A stretch of 64,000 bases of DNA from the NCBI RefSeq assembly GCF_028553725.1, contig NZ_CP067124.1, positions 496,001-560,000 of the forward strand, read 5' to 3'. This document shows, piece after piece, positions 33,791 through 42,423 of this stretch. Position 1 is the stretch's first letter; each line of letters starts with the position of its first letter. Under the pieces are notes generated by a model that saw only the letters and a list, made by a program, of their open reading frames with translations, had not been told where the DNA came from and did not search any database. Both the position numbers and the translations under genes were made by a program. This DNA comes from Paracoccus alcaliphilus. GTDB lineage: Bacteria > Pseudomonadota > Alphaproteobacteria > Rhodobacterales > Rhodobacteraceae.

Positions 33791-34530
33791 GTCGTTCCTC
33801 CTGTCTGATCGGTGGCAGTCATGGCGGGCTGTGGCATCGGCTGGCCCGACGGCACAGTGCCCTTGCCGGATTCTGCCTCGCTCAGCACGATCACCTTGGT
33901 CATGCTGCCGGTCTGTCCGGCCAGATGAATGATGTCCTGGTTGAACAGCCGGATGCAGCCCGCCGAGGTCGCCTGCCCGATCGAGGCCGGGTCCATCGTG
34001 CCGTGGATGCGGTAATAGGTGTCGCCCCGGCCGTTGTGCAGATAGAGCGCGCGGGCGCCCATCGGGTTGTCGATGCCGCCTTCCAGCCCTGCCTCCACCG
34101 GGCCGTAAAGCTCTGGCTGGGTCGCGAACATGTTGTCGGTGGGCTTCCAGCTTGGCCAGTCGCGCTGATAGGGGATATGCGCCACACCCGTGAAGCCGTA
34201 GCCCGCCGCGCCCACCGCCACCGCATAACGCATCGCCTTGTTGCCGCGCTGCACCTGATAGAGATAGCGCGCATGGGGATCGACGATGATCGTGCCGGGT
34301 TTCTCATCGCTCCAGTAATCCACCACCTGCCGGGTCTTGTCCCCGATCAACAGGTGGGGATCTATGGCGGGAATGTGGTGGCCGTTGTCGTCTACCGCGC
34401 CATACATCGCAGCAACCTCGGGGCTGACGGCGGGCGGGGGCGGGTCGGCGGGGGCCGCCGGTTCGGTCGAGGCGCAGGCCGCCAGCGTCAGCAGCGCCGC
34501 ACCCGCCAATGAGGTTCGTATCGGGTTCAT
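33787..34530 (-). CDS. Lipoprotein L,D-transpeptidase, YkuD family (2)
   Basis: The 247-residue precursor begins at ATG 34530 (AGGAGA upstream) and has a lipobox LTLAAC, so Cys20 or nearby is the lipidation site. The YkuD core includes YLYQVQRGNKAMRYAVAVG and the catalytic YRIHGTMDPASIGQATSAGC, continuing IRLFN, with the nucleophilic Cys. A Pro-rich linker follows the signal and a Thr/Gln/Pro-rich tail ends the protein. The enzyme would work at a periplasm-facing membrane surface in 3-3 cross-linking or Lpp-type anchoring. It lies between the TlpA-like and DsbA-like genes with 2-base and overlapping junctions. Confidence 0.88.
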   Translation of the reverse strand: MNPIRTSLAGAALLTLAACASTEPAAPADPPPPAVSPEVAAMYGAVDDNGHHIPAIDPHLLIGDKTRQVVDYWSDEKPGTIIVDPHARYLYQVQRGNKAMRYAVAVGAAGYGFTGVAHIPYQRDWPSWKPTDNMFATQPELYGPVEAGLEGGIDNPMGARALYLHNGRGDTYYRIHGTMDPASIGQATSAGCIRLFNQDIIHLAGQTGSMTKVIVLSEAESGKGTVPSGQPMPQPAMTATDQTGGTT

Positions 34531-34532
34531 CT

Positions 34533-35333
34533 TCACTCTCCTGTCGCTTGCGCGATCATCCGGGTCAGGGCCGCGCGAGAGATCTCGCCCGTATGCGCCG
34601 CGACCATCCGGCCCTTCGCATCAAAAACCAGTGTCGCGGGCAGGCCGATGGCGTCCAGTTCCGCCATCAGCCGGTTGCGCGGATCGCGGATCATGCCCTC
34701 GGCGGGCAGGCCCTCGGCCTCCAGGAAGGCCAGGACCTGTCCGGCATCCTCGCCCTGGTTGGCAAAGACGAAATCGACTCCGGGTATATTGGCGGCCAGT
34801 TCGGTCATCATCGGCATCTCGCGACGACAGGGCGGGCACCATGTCGCCCAGAGGTTCAGCACCACTGCCCGGTGGCGCCCGGCCAGTTGCACCGCGCCGC
34901 CGTCCAGCGCGATCAATTGCATGGGCGGCAGCGTGACCGCCGGGCGCATCAGCGCGGCGGTCACGGCCAGATGCGCGGCCAGCGCCGCCACGCCGCCAAG
35001 CGCCAGCGGCAGAGCTACGCCCCGCGCCTTGCGCAGCAGCGCCGTCAGCAGGACGGCAATGCCTCCCGCCCAGCCCGCAGTGGGCAGAAACCCACCCTGC
35101 CAAAGCTTCAGCGTGTCCAGCGGATGCGCGGCGAAGGCGGGCCAGTTCGCAGCGACGAAGCCCACGCGCGCGGCGGCGATCCAGGCCAGCACGGCGAATC
35201 CCGCCCATCGCGCCGCATCGCTCTTTTGCAGCCGCGCCATGATCTCGGCCACGGCGAAGAACGAGAGCAGGCCCACCACTGCCGCAAAGCGCGCCCCGTC
35301 GAAGACCAGCGGCCCGATCGAGATCGCATTCAT
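34533..35333 (-). CDS. Membrane-bound TlpA-like thioredoxin (ScsD-like)
   Basis: The 266-residue protein has about four hydrophobic segments in residues 1-125 (FAAVVGLLSFFAVAEIMA, WAGFAVLAWIAAARVGFVAA and others), resembling a piece of prolipoprotein transferase. It continues with a periplasmic TlpA/AhpC-TSA domain with VVLNLWATWCPPCRREMPMM near residue 165 (WCPPC) and a late LPATLVFDAKGRMV cis-Pro loop. Fusion of an Lgt-like membrane region to a TlpA domain recurs in Rhodobacteraceae. The start overlaps the dsbD stop. It is expected to receive electrons from DsbD and pass them to periplasmic targets. Confidence 0.85.
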   Translation of the reverse strand: MNAISIGPLVFDGARFAAVVGLLSFFAVAEIMARLQKSDAARWAGFAVLAWIAAARVGFVAANWPAFAAHPLDTLKLWQGGFLPTAGWAGGIAVLLTALLRKARGVALPLALGGVAALAAHLAVTAALMRPAVTLPPMQLIALDGGAVQLAGRHRAVVLNLWATWCPPCRREMPMMTELAANIPGVDFVFANQGEDAGQVLAFLEAEGLPAEGMIRDPRNRLMAELDAIGLPATLVFDAKGRMVAAHTGEISRAALTRMIAQATGE

Positions 35334-37129
35334 GGGCTGACCTTGCCGATCGAGGCCAGCAGCGCCGCGCTGTCCAGATCGCCGACCAAGCGGCTGCCCG
35401 CAGCCTCGGCGCGGGCGGCATCGAGGAAGATCATCGTCGGCGGCCCGGCGGCGGCCAGATCCCGCATCAGCGCCTGCGCCTCGGCATCGAAGGTGCTGAC
35501 GTCCAGCTTGATCGCCGCCATGTCGGCCAGCGCGGCATGAACAGCCGGGTCAGCCAGCGGACCGCGCTCGATGGCGCGGCAGGTCACGCACCAGTCGGCG
35601 GTGACATAAAGCAGCGCTGGCTCGCCTCCCGCAGATGCCAGCGCCCGGTCCAGCCCCTCGCGGGTGGTGACCTCGGCGAATTGCGCCTCAGAGGCCGGCG
35701 CGGTGGCCGTGGACCCCGCCAGTGGCGCCAGCGGGCGCAGCGGATCATGCGCCCCAAGCGCCGCGCCGAAACCCTGCACCAGCCCGGTAAACAGCAGCAG
35801 CACCCCCAGCGCAGCGCCAAGACGGCGGTTGCGGGAAGCAGCGCCGTCCAGCCGGTCCAGCGCGCCCAGGAATACCGCCGCACTGATCAGCAGCGCGGCC
35901 CAGAGCGCCAGCGTGACCGGACCCGGCAGCACCCGCCCGGCCAGCCAGATCGCAAAGCCCAGGAAGATCACCCCGAAAGCGCGCTTCGCGCCCTCCATCC
36001 AGCCGCCGCTGCGGGGCAGGATCGCCGGACCGAAGATTCCGATGCCCAGCAGCGGCAGCCCCTGCCCCAACCCCAGCGCGAACAGCGCCGCCGCCCCCAG
36101 CATCACGTCGCCGGTCTGCGCGATATAAAGCAACGCCCCGGCCAGCGGCGCGGTCACGCAGGGCCCGACGATCAGCGCCGAGGTGAAGCCAAGCACCATC
36201 GCGCCACTGAGCGAACCGCGCTTGCCCGCCACCCGGCCAAGGCGGTTTTGCAGGGCCTGCGGCATCTGCAATTCGTAAAAGCCGAACATCGACAGGGCGA
36301 GCAGCACGAAGATGGCGGCGATGATCCCGATGGCCATGGGCGATTGCAGCACCATCTGCAAATTCGCCCCCGACCATGCCGCAGCGATGCCCAGCAGCCC
36401 GAAGGCGGCGGCCATCGCCAGCACATAGGCGCCCGTCAGGGCCAGACCGCGCCGGGCGGTGAGGCTCCCGCCCTGCCCAGCCAGCATTCCGGCGACGATG
36501 GGGAGCATCGGAAAGACGCAAGGGGTAAAGGCCAGCAGCAGCCCGAAGCCGAAAAAGCCCGCGATCACCAGCGCCCCGCCGCCGCGCGCGGCCAGCCCCT
36601 GAACCAGCCCCTGATCCTGCGCCAGCAACAGCCTGGACGAGGTGCCGACCGCTTCGCCGGCCTCTCGGGAACTTGCAGCTTGGGGGCTCCAACCCGGCGC
36701 GCTGGCGGCGGCGTCATCCGCCAGCACCGTGCCATCGCCGTCCAGCCTTGCGCTTTGTGGCGCATAGCAGATCCCGTCCTGCTGACAGCCCTGCCAATGC
36801 AGGGTGACCGGCTGGCCCGTATTCTCAAGCCTTGCGGTGACCTCCTCGCGATAGATCTGGCCTTCGCCGAAATAGGGGTCCTCGTAACTCTCGCCCTCGG
36901 GCAGGGACAGCGGCAGGCTCTGGCCGCCCGCCTCCGCCGCGAATGTGCTGCGATAGAGGTAATAGCCCTCGGCGATGCGCCAATTCAGGATCAGCACGCC
37001 ATCCTCACCTTGACTTACGCTCAGGGCAAAGGCGTCCTCGGGTTGCAGGGGTTGCGCCTGCGCCACCGTCAGGAAACCGGCAAGCAGCAACAGGGCAGAG
37101 ATCAGGGAAGCAAACATTCTCGTCATCAT
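35330..37129 (-). CDS. dsbD: DsbD-type thiol:disulfide interchange protein
   Basis: The 599-residue protein has the full DsbD layout. A signal peptide leads into an N-terminal alpha domain with CQQDGICYAPQ (its redox cysteines). A central eight-helix CcdA-like membrane domain contains FTPCVFPMLPIVAG and ALIVGPCVTAPLAGALLYIA, and a C-terminal thioredoxin domain has YVTADWCVTCRAIERGP (CVTC). It moves electrons from cytoplasmic thioredoxin to periplasmic partners. As first gene of the minus-strand operon it lies directly opposite the response-regulator gene, with a CTTAAG direct repeat 24 bp before its start. The three downstream genes are joined by overlaps or a 2-base gap. Confidence 0.93.
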   Translation of the reverse strand: MMTRMFASLISALLLLAGFLTVAQAQPLQPEDAFALSVSQGEDGVLILNWRIAEGYYLYRSTFAAEAGGQSLPLSLPEGESYEDPYFGEGQIYREEVTARLENTGQPVTLHWQGCQQDGICYAPQSARLDGDGTVLADDAAASAPGWSPQAASSREAGEAVGTSSRLLLAQDQGLVQGLAARGGGALVIAGFFGFGLLLAFTPCVFPMLPIVAGMLAGQGGSLTARRGLALTGAYVLAMAAAFGLLGIAAAWSGANLQMVLQSPMAIGIIAAIFVLLALSMFGFYELQMPQALQNRLGRVAGKRGSLSGAMVLGFTSALIVGPCVTAPLAGALLYIAQTGDVMLGAAALFALGLGQGLPLLGIGIFGPAILPRSGGWMEGAKRAFGVIFLGFAIWLAGRVLPGPVTLALWAALLISAAVFLGALDRLDGAASRNRRLGAALGVLLLFTGLVQGFGAALGAHDPLRPLAPLAGSTATAPASEAQFAEVTTREGLDRALASAGGEPALLYVTADWCVTCRAIERGPLADPAVHAALADMAAIKLDVSTFDAEAQALMRDLAAAGPPTMIFLDAARAEAAGSRLVGDLDSAALLASIGKVSP

Positions 37130-37152
37130 GCCGGGCTGGCTAGAGACGCCAC

Positions 37153-37169
37153 CTTAAGCCCAGCTTAAG
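37153..37169. promoter_or_regulatory. PmrA/QseB-type box in the dsbD / response-regulator intergenic region
   Basis: CTTAAG-CCCAG-CTTAAG, two perfect half-sites with a 5-base spacer. It lies 24 bp from the dsbD start and 46 bp from the response regulator start, so one site could serve both directions. Same architecture as 33125-33141. Confidence 0.75.
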
Positions 37170-37214
37170 CTTGATAGACGAAAGCGTGATCGATGAGGTC
37201 AAAAGGGACACGCC

Positions 37215-37880
37215 ATGCGCCTGCTGATTGTCGAGGACGACCCGGTCCTGTCCGATGGAATCTCCGTCGGGCTGGGCCTGTCGGGCTTCACCGCCGATGC
37301 GGTGGGCACGCTGGCCGATGCCCGCGCGGCGCTGGCGACCGGCGGCTTCGCGGGGGTCGTCCTGGACATCATGCTGCCCGACGGCTCGGGGCTGGACCTG
37401 CTGGCCGAACTGCGCGCGGCAGGCGAGCGATTGCCGGTCCTGCTGCTGACCGCCCGCGACCGGGTGCGCGACCGGGTCTCGGGGCTGGACGCGGGGGCGG
37501 ACGACTACCTGGGCAAGCCCTTCGATCTGGAGGAACTCGCCGCCCGTATCCGCGCCATGCTGCGTCGGCAGGAAGGCCGCGCGGCGGCGGTGATCGAATG
37601 GAACGGGCTGCGGCTGGATCCGGCGACGCAGACCGGGCGCATCGGGCCCCACGAATTGCGCTTTTCGCGCCGCGAATTCGCCGTCCTGCATGCGCTGGCC
37701 GAGCATCCGGGCCGTATCCTGTCCAAGGCGCAACTGGAAGAACGCCTCTATGGCTGGCAGGAGGATGTCGAAAGCAATACCGTCGAGGTCCATATCCACC
37801 ACCTGCGCGCCAAGCTGGGCCGCGACTTCATCCAGACCCTGCGCGGGGCAGGATATCGGCTGGCGGAGGGAGGTCCATGA
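37215..37880 (+). CDS. OmpR/QseB-type response regulator
   Basis: The 221-residue protein has a receiver domain with acidic pocket LLIVEDD, phospho-acceptor Asp51 in VVLDIMLPDGSGLDLL, and the conserved LLLTARD and GKPFDLEEL. The C-terminal winged helix contains FSRREFAVLHALAEHPGRIL and SNTVEVHIHHLRAKLG. It matches the QseB/PmrA/TctD branch, whose members recognise CTTAA-type direct repeats like that at 37153. AGGGAC precedes the ATG. The stop overlaps the kinase gene start. It probably activates itself and the opposed redox operon. Confidence 0.93.
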   Translation: MRLLIVEDDPVLSDGISVGLGLSGFTADAVGTLADARAALATGGFAGVVLDIMLPDGSGLDLLAELRAAGERLPVLLLTARDRVRDRVSGLDAGADDYLGKPFDLEELAARIRAMLRRQEGRAAAVIEWNGLRLDPATQTGRIGPHELRFSRREFAVLHALAEHPGRILSKAQLEERLYGWQEDVESNTVEVHIHHLRAKLGRDFIQTLRGAGYRLAEGGP

Positions 37881-39247
37881 GTTCGATCCGCAAGCGGCTG
37901 CTCATCATCCTGCTGGCCGGGACCGGAGCGATCTGGCTCTGCGCCGTCATCTGGATCCAGCATTCGACCCGTACCGAGGTCGGCCAAGTGCTGGACCGCC
38001 GCTTGCAGGAATCGGCGCAGATGGTGGCTTCGCTGATCCGGCGCAATGGCGGCATCGCCGGGCCGGACGCCACCGCCTTGGTGGGTGACGCCCCCGCCCT
38101 GCCCGATACCGGCCGCCACGACTATGCCCGTCAGCTGATCTGTCAGGTCTGGGGCTTCGACGGCCAGCTGAAAAGCGAATCCGCCGGCGCGCCGTCCGGA
38201 CAGCTTGCCGATCAGGCGGGCTTTACCGAACGCGAGGTCGATGGCGAGGTCTGGCGCGTCTATACCCATGTCGATGCGGATCTGGGCATCCGCGTCATGG
38301 TCGGCGATGCGCGTTCGGTGCGCGACCGGCTGGTGAATGGCGTGGCGATGGGGTTGCTGGCCCCGGCTCTGCTGATCCTGCCGCTGCTGGCGGCGCTGAT
38401 CTGGCTGGCGGTGCGCAGCGGGCTGGCGCCCATGGACCGGCTGGCGCAGGCGCTGGCCCGCCGCCCGGCAACCGACCTTGGCCCGCTTGAGGCCCGCGCG
38501 CCCTCGGAACTGCGCCCGATGATCGAGGCGCTGAACGGCCTCTTCCACCGCGTCGAGGGGCTGCGCGAGCGCGAGCGCAGCTTCACCGCCTTTGCCGCGC
38601 ATGAGTTGAAAACCCCGCTGGCCGGTCTCAAGACCCAGGCGCAGATCGCGACGCTGGCCCCCGATACCGCAACGCGCGAGCATGCGCTGGCGCAGATCGC
38701 GCAGGGCGTCGACCGCACCGACCGCATGGTGCGCCAGCTTCTGGACATGACCGCGACCGAGAACCCCATCGACAACACCGCCCCGACCGAAGACGGCGCA
38801 AAGATCCTCGCCGATGTGGCCGACGCGCTTGGCAGGCTGGCCGGATCGCGCGGCGTCACCCTGCACCTGGAAACCGGCGGCGCCGAATGGCGCAGCACGC
38901 AGGCGGCCCTGCTGGCCCCGGCGCTGCGCAACCTGCTGGAAAACGCCATCCTCGCCTCGCCCGCAGGTGCCACCGTCGAGGCGCGGCTGACGCGCGACGA
39001 AGGCAGTGTCCGTTTCAGCGTTCTGGATCGCGGTCCCGGTATCGCCGAGACCGACCGTCCACATGTCACCGAACGCTTCTATCGCGGCGCGGCCAGCCCT
39101 GCAGGCGGTGGGAGCGGGCTGGGCCTCTCCATCGTTGCCGCCGCCGTCACGGCAATGGGCGGGGAATTGCGCCTGTCGCGCCGCGAGGGCGGCGGCGAAC
39201 AGGCGGAAATCATCCTGCCAGGTGGGGCGCAACCGTCACCTTCGTAA
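37877..39247 (+). CDS. Sensor histidine kinase (QseC/PmrB-like)
   Basis: The 456-residue protein has two membrane helices (around residues 8-27 and 155-178) flanking a periplasmic domain of about 125 residues that contains a cysteine (RQLICQVWGFDG). A HAMP-like linker precedes the HisKA motif FAAHELKTPLAGLKTQAQIA (His near residue 243). The HATPase domain has NLLENAILASPAG, DRGPGI and GSGLGLSIVAAAV. The sensor domain resembles the QseC N-terminal type. Coupling to periplasmic redox genes makes a thiol, envelope or metal signal plausible, but the ligand is unknown. The ATG at 37877 follows GGGAGG. Confidence 0.92.
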   Translation: MSSIRKRLLIILLAGTGAIWLCAVIWIQHSTRTEVGQVLDRRLQESAQMVASLIRRNGGIAGPDATALVGDAPALPDTGRHDYARQLICQVWGFDGQLKSESAGAPSGQLADQAGFTEREVDGEVWRVYTHVDADLGIRVMVGDARSVRDRLVNGVAMGLLAPALLILPLLAALIWLAVRSGLAPMDRLAQALARRPATDLGPLEARAPSELRPMIEALNGLFHRVEGLRERERSFTAFAAHELKTPLAGLKTQAQIATLAPDTATREHALAQIAQGVDRTDRMVRQLLDMTATENPIDNTAPTEDGAKILADVADALGRLAGSRGVTLHLETGGAEWRSTQAALLAPALRNLLENAILASPAGATVEARLTRDEGSVRFSVLDRGPGIAETDRPHVTERFYRGAASPAGGGSGLGLSIVAAAVTAMGGELRLSRREGGGEQAEIILPGGAQPSPS

Positions 39248-39314
39248 CGACAGGGCTGGCTGTTCGGACCGGCAATATTCCGGGAGAGGCGGCGACGAAC
39301 GGAGCCGCCCGACT

Positions 39315-39535
39315 TCAAGCACGGATATATTGCCACCCGGCGGCCTGCCGTTCTGCCAGATGCAGAACCGCCGCAGGCACCGTCTTCAGGCCAGCCGGAG
39401 CCTCCAGATCCTTGTTGCGCAGGGTATTGCCGCAAAGCCTGACAAGGCTGTCGGTCGCAGGATCGCGTAGATTGCGCGCCGCGACGACCTTCGCCTCCAG
39501 ATCGGCGATGCCCGAGGCCTTCTCGGCATGGGCAG
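39315..39535 (-). pseudogene. DsrE-family protein, C-terminal fragment
   Basis: A minus-strand frame of about 73 residues (LEAKVVAARNLRDPATDSLV, LCGNTLRNKDL, then TVPAAVLHLAERQAAGWQYI) is the C-terminus of a DsrE/DsrF-like (COG1416) protein, a family tied to sulfur-relay and sulfur-oxidation loci. The N-terminal half is missing at about 39535, where a plus-strand cupin fragment begins. It is non-functional as it stands. Confidence 0.7.
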
Positions 39536-40135
39536 CCGGGCGCGGCGCTTGCGCGGCAGGGGCAGCCCGACGGAACCGAGGACCTCCTTACAGCCGGCGG
39601 GCAGATCATCCCCTGCGCAGGCGAAAGCCTGGCCATCATGCCGCCCGGCGCATCAGCCATCCACCTGCCCAAGGGCGGGCGCATTGTCCGCATCTTCACC
39701 TCGCGCGTCACGGATCTGGCGGCGCTGGCGGTGAACGCAAGGGATCATGCCGGCCAGCCCGACAGCGACGTGGCCCCGCTGAGTGACTGGCCCTCGCCGC
39801 CCGACGGGTTCCGCATCCGGGTCCATGATCTTGCGCGCCACCTGGCGGTCGATGGTCCACGCATCCAGCCAAGGGTGTTCCGCTGCACCAACCTGATGGT
39901 GAACGTCTTCGCGCCCTGGCACGACCGGCGCTATCCCGCCTCGCTCAGCCCGCATTGGCACGAGAATTTCGAGCAGGCATCGCTGGGATTGCAGGGCCAT
40001 TTCCTCCACCATATCGGCTACCCTTGGGGCAGCGATTCCACCCGCTGGCAAGCGAACGAGCATATCGCCTGCGCCAGTCCCTCGGTCGCGATCATCCCGC
40101 CCCCCGCCATCCATACGACGCAGGACGTGGGCTAG
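39536..40135 (+). pseudogene. Cupin-domain protein fragment
   Basis: The plus-strand frame is open from about 39536. It encodes about 200 residues with a double-stranded beta-helix metal motif LSPHWHENFEQASLGLQGHF and IPCAGESLAIMPPGASAIHL. Neither end looks native: upstream it abuts the DsrE fragment, and it stops at TTQDVG where homologues usually continue, next to IS701-like DNA. ATG 39638 is the first in-frame start but would remove part of the domain. The function of this cupin family is not known to me. Confidence 0.6.
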
Positions 40136-40137
40136 CA

Positions 40138-40884
40138 TTACAGTTGCGTTTTCAGTTTGATATGTGCCTGTCTGGCTGCGGCCTGTTGCGCCCTTCGCCA
40201 CATCGACCATGCGATGATGTGTGCGGGCTGGATTTGGCGCTGTGCCATGCGATTGGCGATGCGGCGGATTTCCTGGACAGACCATCGGATCAGGGGTGGC
40301 GATGGGGCCTGCGCATCGTTTTTGGGGGCGACGCGGCATTGGCATGATGGCGGATGACGGCCATCATGGCGAAGGCCAGCATGACCAGGGAGACATGGCG
40401 GTGCCAGCCGTGCCACGAGCGCGTCTCGTTGTGGTCGAGGCCAAGCTCGTTCTTGGCGGCCTCGAAACTGTCCTCGATCGCCCATCGGTGACCCTCGATC
40501 CGCACCAGTGTTTCCATGGGTGTGCCCTGAGGGCACCAGGTCGAGAAGAAAGCCAGATCGCCGTCAGAGATATTGCGGCGGATCAGCAGACCTCGGGTCC
40601 AGAGCCCGCCAAAATCCGCGTCGAAATCCGCGGCATCGAGATCGGCCAGTTCGATATAGGTCCAGTCATGGAGCCGTTCGCCCTTGGTTCCTGCGCCAGC
40701 CGACAAGCGCTGCCAGGCATCCGGAGGCACATTGTTGGCAATGTCTTTTGCCGTCCCTGCAATGGCATAGGGCTTGCCCCAGGAGTTGAACGCATGTTTG
40801 GCGCTGACACCCAGCACATATCCCTTGCCGGCACCATCTCGATATCGCCGACCCCATAGACGCTGTCCGCCGCTACCCAGGAAA
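40138..40884 (-). pseudogene. IS701-family transposase, C-terminal half with frameshifts
   Basis: From 40884 the minus strand reads VPFSWVAADSVYGVGDIEM, then in another frame GKGYVLGVSAKHAFNSWGK, GLLIRRNISDGDLAFFSTWC and HRWAIEDSFEAAKNELGLDH, and in a third frame LIRWSVQEIRRIANRMAQRQ to the end at 40138. These are DDE-type IS701 sequences. Two indels (near 40840 and 40335) and loss of the N-terminal half make it inactive. It is joined in frame to an IS3 OrfB fragment at 40884. Confidence 0.78.
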
Positions 40885-41616
40885 ACGGCACCCCTGCTGT
40901 GACCGCCAAATAAACCCAGCCCTCGCGCGTGCAGACATAAGTGATGTCACCTGCCCACTTCTGGTTTGGCCCGCTCGCCGAGAAGTCCTGTTGCAGGAGA
41001 TTCGGCGCGATATTGAAGGCGTGATCGCTGTCGGTCGTGCGCTTGAACTTGCGGCTGCGAACGATGCGAATGCCGTTCTGGCGCATCAGACGGCCCACGC
41101 GGCGCTGGCCGACCCGCAGGCCAAGCTCGTTCAGCTCCTCGGTCATGCGCGGCCTGCCATAGCTGCCCAGGCTCAAGCGGTGTTGCTCGCGAATATGGGC
41201 AAGGATGACCATGTCGCGTCGCTGGCGGATTGACGGGGGCCTGTGCCGCCATGCACGCAGCCCGCGATCCGTCACGCCCATCAACTGGCACAAACGGCTG
41301 AGAGGAAGGGCACCACGATAGCTCGCAATGAACTGAAACCTCATGGCTTTTGCGCCGCGAAGAACTGAGCTGCCTTTTTTAGCACCTCCCTCTCCTCCCG
41401 AAGAATGCGGTTCTCTTTGCGCAACCGCTCATTCTCGCGGAGAAGATCGCCATCACCTTCTGGCGCCTTCGCTTCTTCGGAAATCGCCCGGATCCACTTG
41501 CCGAGCGTCGAAAGCCCGACCCCAAGATCAGACGCAACCTGACGCCGTGTCAGACCACTGGTGAGCGCAATGCGAACCGCATCCCGCTTGAACTCGTCAC
41601 TGTGTATCGCTGCCAT
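40885..41616 (-). pseudogene. IS3-family OrfA and truncated OrfB
   Basis: OrfA (41616-41341) reads SDEFKRDAVRIALTSGLTRR and ends VLKKAAQFFAAQKP, a complete HTH/leucine-zipper protein with a GGAGA site before its ATG. OrfB starts in the overlapping ATGA at 41344 (FQFIASYRGALPLSRLCQLM), as expected for a programmed -1 frameshift pair. It ends after NQKWAGDITYVCTREGWVYL at about 40885. Only the first catalytic Asp remains, since the rest is replaced by IS701 sequence. Confidence 0.82.
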
Positions 41617-41699
41617 ATTCGGTCTCCATTTTGGCGAGCATCGCTCTCTGAAGACCGGAACGGAACCGGTGCAGGTCCAGATCTGGCCGAGTAGGTCGC

Positions 41700-41837
41700 T
41701 ACCTGCAAGATGTCCGACGTGAACCCGGTCAACTATCTCGCCGCCACCCTGCGCGCCATCCTCGACGGTCACCCGCAAAGCGGTATCGAAGACCTCATGC
41801 CATGGCGCTGCAACCAGCCGTCAAGCCTCGCAGCATA
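41700..41837 (+). pseudogene. IS66 TnpC C-terminal fragment
   Basis: The plus-strand frame reads MSDVNPVNYLAATLRAILDG and IEDLMPW, the conserved end of IS66 transposases. About 45 residues remain. It may have belonged with the IS66 pieces at 46173-46931. Confidence 0.65.
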
Positions 41838-41972
41838 GGGCCGCAACGTCGCGCTTACAGAAAAGGCGCGTCGAGGCGCGACCGACCGCATAGCCCCGTC
41901 GGAGCGTCGGGTGGGTCGGCCGAGACCGGCGAAGCCCTCGGATGCCGCGGCGCGGCATGTTGCTCGGAGCCC

Positions 41973-42416
41973 TTAGCGGACGGTCGGCACCGTCACTTGG
42001 TCCAATAGCTGGAGATCAGGATTGTTCGCCAAATAGTCGCCAAGTCTTGCGTCCTCGGCGTAGCGCGGCTGTTCGTCTAGAATGTTGTAATCCCCTCCCA
42101 ACTCCTGACGCAAAAGCACAAGCAGCCGATCCACATCAGCATTGAACTGATCGCAAAGAGCCTGTGACCAAAGGCTTGGATCGGGCGGATACAACGGGTT
42201 GAGATAGCAGGAATGCTGGAAATCGAGTTGATCCCTGAGACGATGAACGGTTTCCGAGAGCCGCAGCTTGGAAGACGATAGTGCGAATCCGTGTAACCCG
42301 AAAGATCCGGCATCAAGCGGTCCGACACCCAGACTCGCGCACGTTTCTGCATCACCCGCCCACAGGCAGCCGCCAGCGCCGTAATCGAAGAAAAACCTGA
42401 GGGCGCCTTTTGTCAT
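41973..42416 (-). CDS. Hypothetical protein
   Basis: The 147-residue frame starts MTKGALRFFFDYGAGGCLWAG and has a credible globular composition: rich in Leu and Asp, with a well-spaced HSCYLNPLYPPDPSLW segment and an acidic C-terminal half. I recognise no family with certainty, though proteins opening with a similar RFFFDYG..CLW phrase are conserved in alphaproteobacteria. It is isolated between IS debris and a long non-coding stretch, so its present expression is uncertain. Confidence 0.55.
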   Translation of the reverse strand: MTKGALRFFFDYGAGGCLWAGDAETCASLGVGPLDAGSFGLHGFALSSSKLRLSETVHRLRDQLDFQHSCYLNPLYPPDPSLWSQALCDQFNADVDRLLVLLRQELGGDYNILDEQPRYAEDARLGDYLANNPDLQLLDQVTVPTVR

Positions 42417-42423
42417 GTCGAGA

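Noticed and set aside
35537..37168. Long plus-strand frame opposite dsbD
   Set aside because: It is antisense to a complete DsbD with all motifs; composition is typical of a high-GC shadow frame.
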